Assembly (NCBI GenBank): GCA_002396505.1
Contig: DGYA01000023.1
Span: forward strand, 1-20,672
Source: Cyanobacteria bacterium UBA5018
GTDB taxonomy: Bacteria; Cyanobacteriota; Cyanobacteriia; PCC-6307; Cyanobiaceae
Direction of reading: 5' to 3'
Length of the DNA stretch: 20,672 nucleotides
Part shown: positions 1 to 6,891 of the stretch, one piece after another
Layout: each line of letters starts with the position of its first letter
Numbering within the stretch: the first letter of the stretch is position 1
Translations under genes and position numbers: made by a program
The notes under the pieces: generated by a model
Told to the model about the DNA's origin: nothing
Databases searched by the model: none
Seen by the model: only the letters and a program-made list of their open reading frames with translations

Positions 1-148
1 AAGTCGGCACCTACTTCGACCGCGCAGCAGCAGCAGTCGGCTGATCGGTTCACCCCAATGCGGGCCCTAGGGGGACCATCTAGGGCTCCAGTTCTGAGGT
101 GCCCCCAGTTCTGACTAGCAGCTAGTTCTCAGTAGCACCCTTTCTGCT

Positions 149-183
149 AAAGCCGCCAGTCCCACGGGATCGGCGGCTTTTTG
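149..183 (+). terminator. Rho-independent terminator
   Basis: A 9-bp perfect stem (AAAGCCGCC at 149-157 paired with GGCGGCTTT at 172-180) with a 14-nt loop runs into a T-rich tail (TTTTT, 178-182). It probably ends a plus-strand gene lying mostly left of the window. The flanking A and T runs make it partly bidirectional. No complete gene precedes it inside the window. Confidence 0.75.
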
Positions 184-209
184 CTGGCCGCTCAGATGGG
201 CTCGATTAG

Positions 210-630
210 TCAGCGCCAGTCGAGACCGGGAAGCCAGGTAATGATCCCTACGCGGTGAGCCCGGAAGATGCCCTCGATGCCGGCCGCCGCGGGGTCAAAG
301 CATGGCGTATGGAGAAGCTCACATCGGGATCACGCCGCGTCCAGCTCGATCCGCTCACTGAATTGTTTGTGCTCGCCTGGGATGCCTTCCAGGCGCCGCA
401 GTTCCCCTTCGACGAAGCACTACGCCTGGCCCAAGTTGTCGGTCTTGGCCTCGACAAAGACGTGGTGGGCGTACTGGCCGAGAAGAAAACCAGCGATCTG
501 ATCCTCTGGACAGCTCCAGCAGCTCACCGGACAACCTGCTGGAGGGCTTCTACCGGCCAGCCCTGGGGAAAGCACCTTCAACAGCTTTGCCAGGGCAGCT
601 GAAGCGCTCACCGATGAAAAGATCGAGTAA
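210..630 (+). pseudogene. Remnant of DUF1156-type adenine-specific DNA methylase (phage-defence associated)
   Basis: The open frame from 210 to about 509 encodes a stretch resembling the C-terminal part of DUF1156 (COG1743) methylases. The recognisable core is 'RRVQLDPLTELFVLAWDAF', then 'PFDEALRLAQVVGL' and 'VVGVLAEKKTSDLILW'. No start codon precedes the homology, and the N-terminal methylase domain is missing. After 'LILW' the family usually continues with Asp-Ser. Here that continuation lies one frame over (GACAGC-like, one G short near 509), so a single-base deletion is likely. A further fragment in a third frame ('STFNSFARAAEALTDEKIE', stop at 628-630) has no assigned origin. Known background: such methylases modify host DNA in BREX- and Hma-like systems. 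This copy cannot be functional. The family assignment is from memory of the C-terminal pattern. Confidence 0.6.
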
Positions 631-741
631 GCGTCTGACCAGTGTTTGCCTCGCGCTCTCTGAATGACTCAGCCGAAAGCCGAGCAATCGGGAACTGGGT
701 TTCAATGAAGGCGGGCATGGGGCTTGGAATGGTGATTTGAT

Positions 742-1143
742 CTAGGCAGCGGGCACCCAGTTCTCCAGGTGCAGGCCGGGCACCTGGGCAAATTCGCGGG
801 TGTTGTTGGTGATCAAGGTGGCTTGCTGGCTGAGGGCATGGGCGGCGATCATCGTGTCGAGCGAGCCAATCGGAGTGCCGCGGCGTTCCAGGTCAGCCCG
901 GAGATCGCCGTAGGCCCAGAAGGCCGGGTCATCAAACGGCAGGATCGTTAGGGGGGCGAGAAACATCTCCAGCGCCTGGCGATTGCGGGCTGAACCGCTC
1001 TTGGCCACGCCAAAGGCCAGCTCGGCGGCCACCACGCTGCACAGGCCGATTTCGCCCAGGCGGTACTGCTGTAAGCGTTTCAATACCGCCGCTGGCTTGG
1101 TATTGATGATGTAAATACAGATGTTGGTATCGAGCAGAATCAT
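742..1143 (-). CDS. vapC: VapC-type PIN-domain ribonuclease toxin
   Basis: This 133-residue protein has the usual PIN-domain VapC length. The acidic active-site residues are in place: Asp5 in 'MILLDTN', Glu41 in 'AAELAFG' and Asp96 in 'GSLDTMIAAHA', followed by the 'LITNNTREF' motif near 110-118. Family knowledge: VapC toxins are Mg2+-dependent ribonucleases, often cutting initiator tRNA, and are held inactive by VapB. The ATG overlaps the stop of the upstream vapB by 4 bp (ATGA), so the pair is translationally coupled. The gene is full length and shows no lesion, although the DNA on both sides is decayed defence genes. The tRNA target cannot be read from the sequence. Confidence 0.9.
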   Translation of the reverse strand: MILLDTNICIYIINTKPAAVLKRLQQYRLGEIGLCSVVAAELAFGVAKSGSARNRQALEMFLAPLTILPFDDPAFWAYGDLRADLERRGTPIGSLDTMIAAHALSQQATLITNNTREFAQVPGLHLENWVPAA

Positions 1144-1373
1144 GTGTTGATCGCATCGCGCATCTGCTGCTCGGGCTGCTCGCGGCTGAGCACAAATCCA
1201 GGCTCAAAGGCCTCCAGTCCGGCCTCCAGCAGCTGCCAGGGATCCTCGATTGGCAGCAGCAGCACGCCATTGCCAAAATGCTTCACCGCCACCTCACTGC
1301 CTTGGAAGCGGTATTCCTTGGGTAGGCGCACCGCCTGGCTGCGGCCCGATTGAAACAGCTTGGCGGTGTCCAT
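1140..1373 (-). CDS. vapB: VapB-type antitoxin (AbrB/MazE-like swapped-hairpin fold)
   Basis: This is a 77-residue protein. I chose the ATG at 1373 because the protein then begins 'MDTAKLFQSGRSQAVRLPKE', the canonical N-terminus of VapB antitoxins that binds the operator. A longer in-frame extension upstream has no family support. The C-terminal half ('DPWQLLEAGLEAFEPGFVL') would wrap the toxin. It is the first gene of a vapBC operon and overlaps vapC by 4 bp. Autoregulation by the VapBC complex is usual for the family. An operator is not obvious here. Confidence 0.9.
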   Translation of the reverse strand: MDTAKLFQSGRSQAVRLPKEYRFQGSEVAVKHFGNGVLLLPIEDPWQLLEAGLEAFEPGFVLSREQPEQQMRDAINT

Positions 1374-1459
1374 GGGTGCCCAGAATGGCGGTGCATACCA
1401 ACGGTAGCTACCGCACGGGGATGCGGTCCTTGGTGGGGCAAGGCTCAGGGCTGCATGGT

Positions 1460-1519
1460 TCACAGCGTCAGGGCCAGTTGCCCGTGGCCCAGCAGCTCCC
1501 GCCGCGCCTTGGGTGACAT
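1460..1519 (-). CDS. Tiny ORF with good ribosome-binding site, possible 5' remnant of a transposase/integrase gene
   Basis: A 19-codon ORF starts with ATG at 1519, preceded on the minus strand by AAAGGAG at a sensible distance. It begins 'MSPKARRELL', which I vaguely associate with the N-terminus of some integrase-type transposases, then stops at 1460. It lies upstream of vapB on the same strand. It may be a broken gene start or a leader peptide. Assignment is weak. Confidence 0.2.
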   Translation of the reverse strand: MSPKARRELLGHGQLALTL

Positions 1520-1578
1520 CCCCTCTCCTTTCACGAAGGGGTTAATCGACGCCCCGGTGGAGCGGGCAGACAGGGCGG

Positions 1579-1600
1579 ACAACATTGCTGGTAGTGGGGG
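1579..1600 (+). repeat. Dispersed 22-bp motif, copy 1
   Basis: First copy of the pattern ACAAC-ATTGCTGGTAGT-GGGGG. It differs from the copy at 12134-12155 at 2 positions and from the copy at 13892-13913 at 3. It sits exactly where the recognisable pglZ remnant begins. Confidence 0.6.
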
Positions 1601-2290
1601 AAATTCGAGCCCGCCAAAGATGGTGAGCTGTCCGCCGCCGAGCGACTGGTTGAGAGCAAGGGCGCCTGGAGCAAGCTGTGGCAGCGCTTTGCCGACAACC
1701 CCACCGCCTTCCCCGGCATCGCCACCGGCAGCCTCACCACCCGCTGGGCGGGGCTGCCTACCGTTACCGCCACCGCCAAGCCCGCGATCACACCCCTCAT
1801 TGGTTACATCCAGGGCAAGGACTTGACGGAAGACTTCGCCCCAAGCTTCCGCTCCGGCAAAGCCACCGGTGCCGCCGAGCTGCGCAAGGCCCTCACAGCC
1901 CAGGGCTACACGGTTCTGAGCGATGACAAATGAACCTTCTCTCCGGCCCTGAGGCCCGCGGCTGGCTGGAGACCGGTGATCTCGATCACCGCGGCCATCA
2001 GCTGCAGAACGACCTACCTAACCAAATCAAGCCGGAGATCGAACGGCTGGCGCTGCGCATTCAGAAGTTGCTGGAGGCTGGTTGGTGCTTCGTGAAGGTG
2101 GTCACAGACCACGGCTGGCTGTTCTGCCCCGATGGTCTGCCCACCGCTGAACTGCCCAAGCACCTCACCGCCAGCAAATGGGCCCGCTGCGCCGCCATCA
2201 AAGGCGATTCGCAGGTGCCGGTGCCCACAGCCGCCTGGAGCTGGAACCCCAGCGAGCAGTTCGCTACCCCGGCAGGTGCCCCCCCACTCG
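1601..2290 (+). pseudogene. pglZ: Decayed PglZ type B (BREX-like alkaline-phosphatase superfamily) gene
   Basis: Two adjoining frames together resemble a PglZ-B protein. The first (about 1601-1933) reads 'KFEPAKDGELSAAERL', then 'WSKLWQRFADNPTAFPGI', then jumps to 'RWAGLPTVTATAKPA' and ends at a TGA (1931-1933). The second (from 1930, a different frame) continues 'ARGWLETGDLDHRGH' and 'VKVVTDHGWLFCPDGLP', the conserved metal/phosphatase-domain signature, then 'AELPKHLTASKWARCAAIK'. The break near 1930 is therefore a frameshift inside one gene, not two coupled genes. Between 'FPGI' and 'RWAGLP' (near 1720-1745) several hundred residues expected from the family are missing. The C-terminus is lost at the junction near 2280. 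Known background: PglZ is a core BREX protein. This copy is non-functional. Confidence 0.7.
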
Positions 2291-2602
2291 GCGTTGGGTA
2301 AGTCGTGTATAGCTCAGAACCACGGCAGTATCGCTCAGCCAGCGTAGATGGGGCCTGGCCATGCTCACGTTTACAGAGCAGTTTTTCCCATTAGTGTCAA
2401 TACTGGAATTGCTGTCTTCGTCGGAAAAATAAAAACGATGAAACGCTAATCCCTCCGCCAGGATGCCGTTGGTTTCGGCTTCGAAGCAGCTCAGGGATGG
2501 ATCGCAGTAGCTTGCATAGCTGTTCCAGTCCCCGCGTGCCACGCTTTCCAGCATGGCTTGATTGAGGCCAAGAATCTCTTGATCGCTGGCAGAGTGGTTC
2601 AA
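2264..2602 (-). CDS. NTF2-like / CaMKII-association-domain protein, C-terminally truncated
   Basis: The ORF has 112 codons and begins with TTG (2602) inside the last codons of mtnBC (TTGA overlap), so it is the last gene of that transcript. It reads 'ILGLNQAMLESVARGDWNSY' followed by 'CDPSLSCFEAE', 'GLAFHRFYF' and 'VVLSYTRLTQR'. This fits the SnoaL/DUF4440/CaMKII-association group of small alpha+beta barrels. The final beta strands normally present are absent. After 'LTQRR' the frame runs into antisense pglZ DNA and stops, so the gene was cut by a rearrangement near 2280-2295. Ligand or substrate is unknown. The remaining protein is probably unstable. Confidence 0.7.
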   Translation of the reverse strand: MNHSASDQEILGLNQAMLESVARGDWNSYASYCDPSLSCFEAETNGILAEGLAFHRFYFSDEDSNSSIDTNGKNCSVNVSMARPHLRWLSDTAVVLSYTRLTQRRVGGHLPG

Positions 2603-3951
2603 GAGCTGATCTGTAGCAGGCTGTACTGGTGAATTTTCGCAAATCCCCCGGCATCGCGCTGCGGATTGTCTGATCGGTAACTAAACAGCACATGCATCCC
2701 TGCTGCCTCGGCCGCCTCCAGCTCAGCTTTGACATCACTGATAAATAGCACCAAGCCTGGTGCTACGTTCATCATCTCGGCGATCTTGCTATAGCTCTGT
2801 GCCTGCTGCTTGCCGCCTACATTGGTGTCAAACCAATAGCTGAAAAAATGTTTTATATCGCCGGCATTGCTATGGCCGTATAGTAGCTGCTGTGCCCCAA
2901 TGGATCCGGATGAGTAAACTGCTAATGTGAGGCCTTGTAGCCACCAGCGGTGTAGTGCTGCTGGTACGTCCTCAAACAGGGGGGCTTGTAGTTCGCCTGC
3001 TGCATATCCTTGCTTCCAAATTAAGCCCTGCAATTGTTTCAGGGGTGTGAGCTTGCGATCGTTCTGAATTAGCCATTTTATGTAGGTTGTGATTTCTGCC
3101 TTGGGATTGAAGGCTAGGCCTGCGGCGCTGGCATCCGCGTCGGTCTGCCAGTTTTGGCCTATTGCTTCGATCAGGGCTTTTACTTCTGTGTGCTGACAAT
3201 TGCTTTGTAAATACTGATCTACTGAATTGCTCGCGTACGGGAAAAGTGTGTTGCTCACGTAGCTTACCGGGCAGGTGGTGCCTTCTATGTCGAGGAGTAG
3301 ATGGGTAACTCCTGAGATCTCGGTGGGTGTTAGTTCCTGGGGTTCCAGCAACAACTGCCGCCAGCGCTGTTCCAGCAGGAATTCGAGGATTTCTAGATGT
3401 CTCTGGGCACTGCTGAGATCCTGGCCCCAGGCGTAGAGGCCATGCCCTGCGATTAGCAGCCCTTGGGGCGCTTGGCTGAGCAGCGGCCGGGCTGCGGCAC
3501 TGAGCCGTGCCAGATCTTGATCATTTGGTAAAACCGGCAGGGCCACTGTGGTGGCATGGGTGTTAATCCCCGCCAGCCCCTTGAGCATCTCCAGATCGCT
3601 GAGCAGCAGTTCGGCGGGCTGGCGTTGGCCGAGGCGTTGGGACAGCAGCGTCGCCGCTTGGGAGTGGGTGTGCAGGACGGCACCGGCACCGGTCTGTTCG
3701 ACGATGGCCAGATGCAGCAGCGTCTCGGCGCTGGCCTTGCCCAGGCCCCTTTGTACCTGGCCCGCTGCATCCACCACGATCAATTTTTCTGCTGCCACCG
3801 AACCCTTGGCCACGCCGCTCGGTGCCATCAATAGCTGCAGTGGTTGCCTTTGCAGTACACAGCTGAAATTGCCGCCGGTGCCTTCGCACCAGCCCCGCTG
3901 ATGGATGGCGGCCATGGCGGCCGTGAGCTGTTGGGCTAGAAGGTGTTGCAT
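2599..3951 (-). CDS. mtnBC: Bifunctional methylthioribulose-1-phosphate dehydratase / enolase-phosphatase E1
   Basis: This 450-residue fusion covers two steps of the methionine salvage pathway. Residues about 1-205 are a class II aldolase/adducin-type MtnB dehydratase, with 'GTGGNFS', metal-binding 'HTHS' near 94-97 and 'HGLYAWG' near 170. Residues about 212-450 are an MtnC HAD-family phosphatase, with nucleophile motif 'LLLDIEGTTCPVSYV' (Asp221, Glu223), 'YSSGS' and 'ISDVKAELEAAEAAGM'. Together they turn methylthioribulose-1-P into the acireductone used by MtnD. The protein is cytosolic. I chose the ATG at 3951 over an in-frame TTG at 3960. The gene lies 26 bp downstream of mutM on the same strand, and the NTF2-like gene overlaps its end, so the three are probably co-transcribed. 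No mtnD is seen in the window. The gene appears intact. Confidence 0.93.
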   Translation of the reverse strand: MQHLLAQQLTAAMAAIHQRGWCEGTGGNFSCVLQRQPLQLLMAPSGVAKGSVAAEKLIVVDAAGQVQRGLGKASAETLLHLAIVEQTGAGAVLHTHSQAATLLSQRLGQRQPAELLLSDLEMLKGLAGINTHATTVALPVLPNDQDLARLSAAARPLLSQAPQGLLIAGHGLYAWGQDLSSAQRHLEILEFLLEQRWRQLLLEPQELTPTEISGVTHLLLDIEGTTCPVSYVSNTLFPYASNSVDQYLQSNCQHTEVKALIEAIGQNWQTDADASAAGLAFNPKAEITTYIKWLIQNDRKLTPLKQLQGLIWKQGYAAGELQAPLFEDVPAALHRWWLQGLTLAVYSSGSIGAQQLLYGHSNAGDIKHFFSYWFDTNVGGKQQAQSYSKIAEMMNVAPGLVLFISDVKAELEAAEAAGMHVLFSYRSDNPQRDAGGFAKIHQYSLLQISS

Positions 3952-3977
3952 GGGAATCAATGCTGACTTTGGCCTGA

Positions 3978-4826
3978 TTAGGTTTGGCAGCTAGGGCACC
4001 AATGGCTGCTGCGCCCCGATAGCTTCTCGCGCCGAATTGGAGTGCCACAAACGCGGCAGGGGGCACCGCTGCGGCGATAGACCCAAGCCTGACCGCCATA
4101 GTTGCCGTTGGTGCCAGTGAGGTCGCGGAAATCGCTGAAGGTGGTGCCGCCGGCGCCAATGCTGGCCTTAAGCACCTCCACCAGGGCCTTGGCCAACCGC
4201 TCTAGCTGGGTCGGCCGCAGCTGGCCGCTGGGGGTGTCGGGGCGGATACCGGCGGCAAAAAGGGATTCATCCGCATAGATATTGCCTACGCCAGCCACCA
4301 GCGATTGATCTAGCAAGGCGCTTTTGATCGCCCGCGTTGAACCCTTGAGCTTCTGGTGGAGATGGGCGGCGTTGAACTCTTCGCTGAACGGTTCTGGTCC
4401 GAGATGTTTCAGTCCGGTGATCACCGATGTCAGCTCCACTTCTGGGGGCACCCACCACATGGTGCCGAAGCTACGCATGTCCACGAAGCGCAGCTCTACC
4501 CCTTGGCGATTCCACAGTCTCACCCGCGTATGGCTGCAGGCCTCGCGGGGCTGTTCCAGCCAGAGAAACTGGCCGGTCATGCGCAGGTGTACCCCCCAGT
4601 GGCCGCCAGCGGCGCCGGTTTCTGTTTTGAGACTGGCGATCAAGTATTTGCCGCGTCGCCGCCAAATCTCTGGCCGGCAGTGTTGCAGTGCGGTGATAAA
4701 GGCGGCTGGCTGCTCGGGACTGGCGATGGCCCGATCGCGCAGCACTTCCACCCGCTCGATCAGGAACTGTTGGGTGCGCTGTTCCAGGCCGCGCCTGACG
4801 GTTTCAACTTCGGGCAGTTCCGGCAC
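3978..4826 (-). CDS. mutM: Formamidopyrimidine-DNA glycosylase (8-oxoguanine repair)
   Basis: This 282-residue protein has the full MutM/Fpg plan. The N-terminus 'PELPEVETVRRGL' supplies the catalytic Pro2 and Glu3, with Lys60 in 'RRRGKYL'. The helix-two-turn-helix segment reads 'LLDQSLVAGVGNIYADE'. The C-terminal zinc finger has Cys257, 260, 277 and 280, with Arg272 between. The start codon is GTG at 4826, fixed by the invariant Pro-Glu-Leu-Pro start. The enzyme excises oxidised purines and nicks DNA by beta,delta-elimination. That is a plausible need in an oxygenic phototroph. It lies downstream of psaE on the same strand, but a terminator (5262-5300) and a long spacer with a trinucleotide array separate them, so it probably has its own promoter. 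Confidence 0.96.
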   Translation of the reverse strand: MPELPEVETVRRGLEQRTQQFLIERVEVLRDRAIASPEQPAAFITALQHCRPEIWRRRGKYLIASLKTETGAAGGHWGVHLRMTGQFLWLEQPREACSHTRVRLWNRQGVELRFVDMRSFGTMWWVPPEVELTSVITGLKHLGPEPFSEEFNAAHLHQKLKGSTRAIKSALLDQSLVAGVGNIYADESLFAAGIRPDTPSGQLRPTQLERLAKALVEVLKASIGAGGTTFSDFRDLTGTNGNYGGQAWVYRRSGAPCRVCGTPIRREKLSGRSSHWCPSCQT

Positions 4827-4872
4827 GGGAGGTGGGCTGGTGGAGCCTGGGGGCGCCCTTTGTTCGCAGGGA

Positions 4873-4893
4873 CATGTACAGCAAATTTACATG
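4873..4893. other. Short inverted repeat upstream of mutM
   Basis: CATGTA (4873-4878) and TACATG (4888-4893) are perfect reverse complements around a 9-bp AT-rich centre, 47 bp upstream of the mutM GTG. It could be an operator or an RNA hairpin in the mutM leader. No regulator can be named. Confidence 0.35.
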
Positions 4894-4986
4894 GGCTGTT
4901 GCCCCCAGACGACACGACGACCCCAACAGGGGCTTCGCCCGATTCAGCTGCGGCAAGTTCAGCGGCGGCAAGTTGCAATGAATACT

Positions 4987-5067
<81 letters not shown>

Positions 5068-5261
5068 GTTTTTCTGGCGATAGCCCCTAGGGAGACTCTG
5101 GAAAAACGCCATTGCGGCGATCCTGTCACCAGGAAACCTTGGGAGTATCAAGGCTCAATTGGCCGTCGCTAGAGTTTTCCAGGGCTTCACTGGCGAATTG
5201 CCGCATTCCTTGGATCGGGAAACTTGCTGGGCTGGAGAGGTTTCCGGGGGGCATGGCCATT

Positions 5262-5300
5262 AAAAAACCACCAGGCTTGCAATGGAGCAAACTCGGTGGT
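5262..5300 (-). terminator. Rho-independent terminator of psaE
   Basis: On the minus strand ACCACC (5300-5295) pairs with GGTGGT (5272-5267). The stem continues inward through AG/CT and TTGC/GCAA pairs to a 6-nt loop and is followed by six T residues (complement of A5262-5267). It lies about 105 bp after the psaE stop, so psaE is probably monocistronic. Confidence 0.8.
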
Positions 5301-5404
5301 ATTTGGCTTTTGCCTGTAGACTTTTGATTTAGTCTTTTAGGTGTTTCACTTTGTGGATGCAGTTTGCCTATGCTAACTGCTGGCTTTTGCCCGTGGCAGG
5401 AGCT

Positions 5405-5614
5405 TCAGGCTTTCTCGAGCTCGGCTTCGGAGAAATTGTTCGTATTGATGCCGCCTTCAGAGCCGCTGTAACCGTTGTAGTTCACCTTCTCGAAGCGAAC
5501 CACCACGGGGTAACGAATACCGGAGGTGTCGACCGTGGCGACGGTGCCGACTTCGTTGAACCAGTAAGACTCAGGGCGCTTGATGCGCACTTTGTCGCCG
5601 CGGGAAATGGCCAT
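5405..5614 (-). CDS. psaE: Photosystem I reaction centre subunit IV (PsaE)
   Basis: This 69-residue protein starts with 'MAISRGDKVRIKRPESYWFN' and contains 'GTVATVD', 'YPVVVRFEKVNY' and 'GGINTNNFSEAEL', matching the SH3-like PsaE of cyanobacteria along its whole length. PsaE is a small peripheral subunit on the cytoplasmic/stromal face of photosystem I. It helps ferredoxin docking and cyclic electron flow. The ATG at 5614 matches the conserved N-terminus; longer frames upstream are not supported. A promoter-like pair and two 15-bp direct repeats lie directly upstream, and a terminator follows at 5262-5300. The divergent neighbour at 5787 starts 172 bp away. Confidence 0.97.
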   Translation of the reverse strand: MAISRGDKVRIKRPESYWFNEVGTVATVDTSGIRYPVVVRFEKVNYNGYSGSEGGINTNNFSEAELEKA

Positions 5615-5647
5615 CGCTGGGTTGGGGATCGGGTGGCTGCCAAAGCG

Positions 5648-5676
5648 AGGATAACTGCCATTGGTCAGTTCAATCA
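5648..5676 (-). promoter_or_regulatory. Candidate psaE promoter
   Basis: On the minus strand TGATTG (complement of 5671-5676) and TATCCT (complement of 5648-5653) are 17 bp apart and 34 bp upstream of the psaE ATG, a sigma70-like arrangement. The two 15-bp direct repeats end 7 bp upstream of the -35 box. This is a motif match only. Confidence 0.35.
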
Positions 5677-5683
5677 GAGCGGT

Positions 5684-5743
5684 GTCACGAATCGTCGCCC
5701 TTGCAGGGGGGGAGTCACGAATCGTCGCTCTACAAGGGCGAAG
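5684..5743. repeat. Pair of direct repeats in the psaE/divergent-gene control region
   Basis: GTCACGAATCGTCGC occurs identically at 5684-5698 and 5714-5728, exactly 30 bp apart, about three helical turns. Similarity continues weakly, suggesting a duplicated 30-bp unit. The pair lies upstream of the candidate psaE -35 and about 60 bp before the divergent ORF start. Activator or repressor binding on one DNA face is an inference. Confidence 0.7.
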
Positions 5744-5786
5744 GCCATGGCACGATCGCGGGTTCCCCCCTCTGCCCTGAGCCGCC

Positions 5787-6824
5787 ATGGTCGCCGCCCC
5801 CCCGCAGCTCCCTGGGCTGAGCCTGGAACTGCCGGATCCCGACAGCGACACGATCAGCACGATGGAGTTCATGGCCCGGCTGGAGGAGGCCTGGGCTGTC
5901 TGCGATCGCTTCGATCTGCAGACCGAGATCTGCCGTGGTCGCATCCTCAGGGCCGTACGCGATCGCGAAAAGCGTGGTGGCGAGGGCAGGGGCACGGGCT
6001 TTTTGCAATGGCTGAGGGAGCGGGAGATCAGCAAGACCCGCGCCTACTCCTTGATCCAGCTGGCCGACTCCTCCGATGACCTGGTGGGGGAGGGGATGCT
6101 GGAGCTGACCAGCGTCAACAATTTTTCCAAACGCGCCTTCCTCGAGACCTCCCAGGCCGATCCAGAGGTGCAACAGCTGATCAGTGAGGCCGCCAATGAG
6201 GGTCAGCAGATCACCCGTAAACAGGTGCGGCGCCTCACCGACGACTTCACCGCCGCCACCAGCCCCCTGTTGCCCCAGGAAATCCGCCAACGCACCGCCG
6301 ATAACCTGCTGCCGGCGCGGGCGGTGGCTCCCCTGGTGCGGGAGCTGGCCAAGCTGCCCGACCAGCAGCAGGACGATCTGCGGCGGGTGCTGAGCGACGA
6401 ACCCGAACTGGATCGGGTCAAGGATGTGACTAACACGGCCCGCTGGCTGAGCAAGGCGGCGGAGGCGGGCTTGGCGGTGCGGGCCTGTCAGCTGGAGCAT
6501 CTGGATCTGGACAAAGCCGTGCAGGAGGCCCAGCGGCTCGATGCCCTCGGCCTGTTGGCGGATTCCCTCGCCCAGGCCCTGGCCCTGGAGTCGGCGGTGC
6601 TCAAGCTGCACACCTGCTGGCGTCGCTTGAATGGACTCCAGGAGCGGCTGTGGGTGGAGAGCGGCAGCAGCACGCCCCATCTGCGCGAAGTGATGGTTGC
6701 CCTGCAGACCCTTACCGGCAGCACCCTGCGGGTCTCGCTGGGCGAGTTGGCAGGGGGTAAGCGGCTGCGGTTGCAGCTGGTGGAGGAGTCGCCCGAGCAG
6801 CTGGACTCACCGCAGCTGCCCTGA
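5787..6824 (+). CDS. Conserved-looking hypothetical protein with possible HTH segment, divergent from psaE
   Basis: The protein has 345 residues and starts with an ATG at 5787. I do not recognise a characterised family. Residues about 70-95 ('GFLQWLREREISKTRAYSLI') resemble the helix-turn-helix-like segment of DUF3102/ParB-type DNA-binding proteins. Most of the rest is predicted helical, Leu/Ala/Gln rich, with no signal peptide and no membrane segment. The C-terminus ('LRVSLGELAGGKRLRLQLVEE') looks like a small beta element. Codon use is GC-rich and gene-like throughout, and the frame is long and clean. It shares the 172-bp control region with psaE and is followed 67 bp later by recQ on the same strand, so it may be co-transcribed with recQ. 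A DNA-binding or nucleoid-associated role is a guess. Confidence 0.8.
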   Translation: MVAAPPQLPGLSLELPDPDSDTISTMEFMARLEEAWAVCDRFDLQTEICRGRILRAVRDREKRGGEGRGTGFLQWLREREISKTRAYSLIQLADSSDDLVGEGMLELTSVNNFSKRAFLETSQADPEVQQLISEAANEGQQITRKQVRRLTDDFTAATSPLLPQEIRQRTADNLLPARAVAPLVRELAKLPDQQQDDLRRVLSDEPELDRVKDVTNTARWLSKAAEAGLAVRACQLEHLDLDKAVQEAQRLDALGLLADSLAQALALESAVLKLHTCWRRLNGLQERLWVESGSSTPHLREVMVALQTLTGSTLRVSLGELAGGKRLRLQLVEESPEQLDSPQLP

Positions 6825-6891
6825 GTTGGCCCGGCTATGGGCCTGGGGGCTGGGACCGGCCGGTCGCTAGTGTCTGCGGGCTGTTCCTGGG

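Noticed and set aside
3..44. Possible C-terminal end of a plus-strand gene ('VGTYFDRAAAAVG', stop at 42)
   Set aside because: Only 13 codons are visible, another frame stays open to 114, and no family can be recognised.
1930..2301. Independent small gene translationally coupled to an upstream ORF
   Set aside because: The peptide continues the PglZ-B sequence of the upstream frame, so it is one frameshifted pseudogene.
4921..4932. CCCC-AACA-GGGG hairpin as a terminator upstream of mutM
   Set aside because: It has no T tract on either strand and the stem is only four pairs.
5126..5260. 44-codon minus-strand ORF between psaE and mutM
   Set aside because: It starts right after the psaE terminator, has no ribosome-binding site and resembles nothing known.
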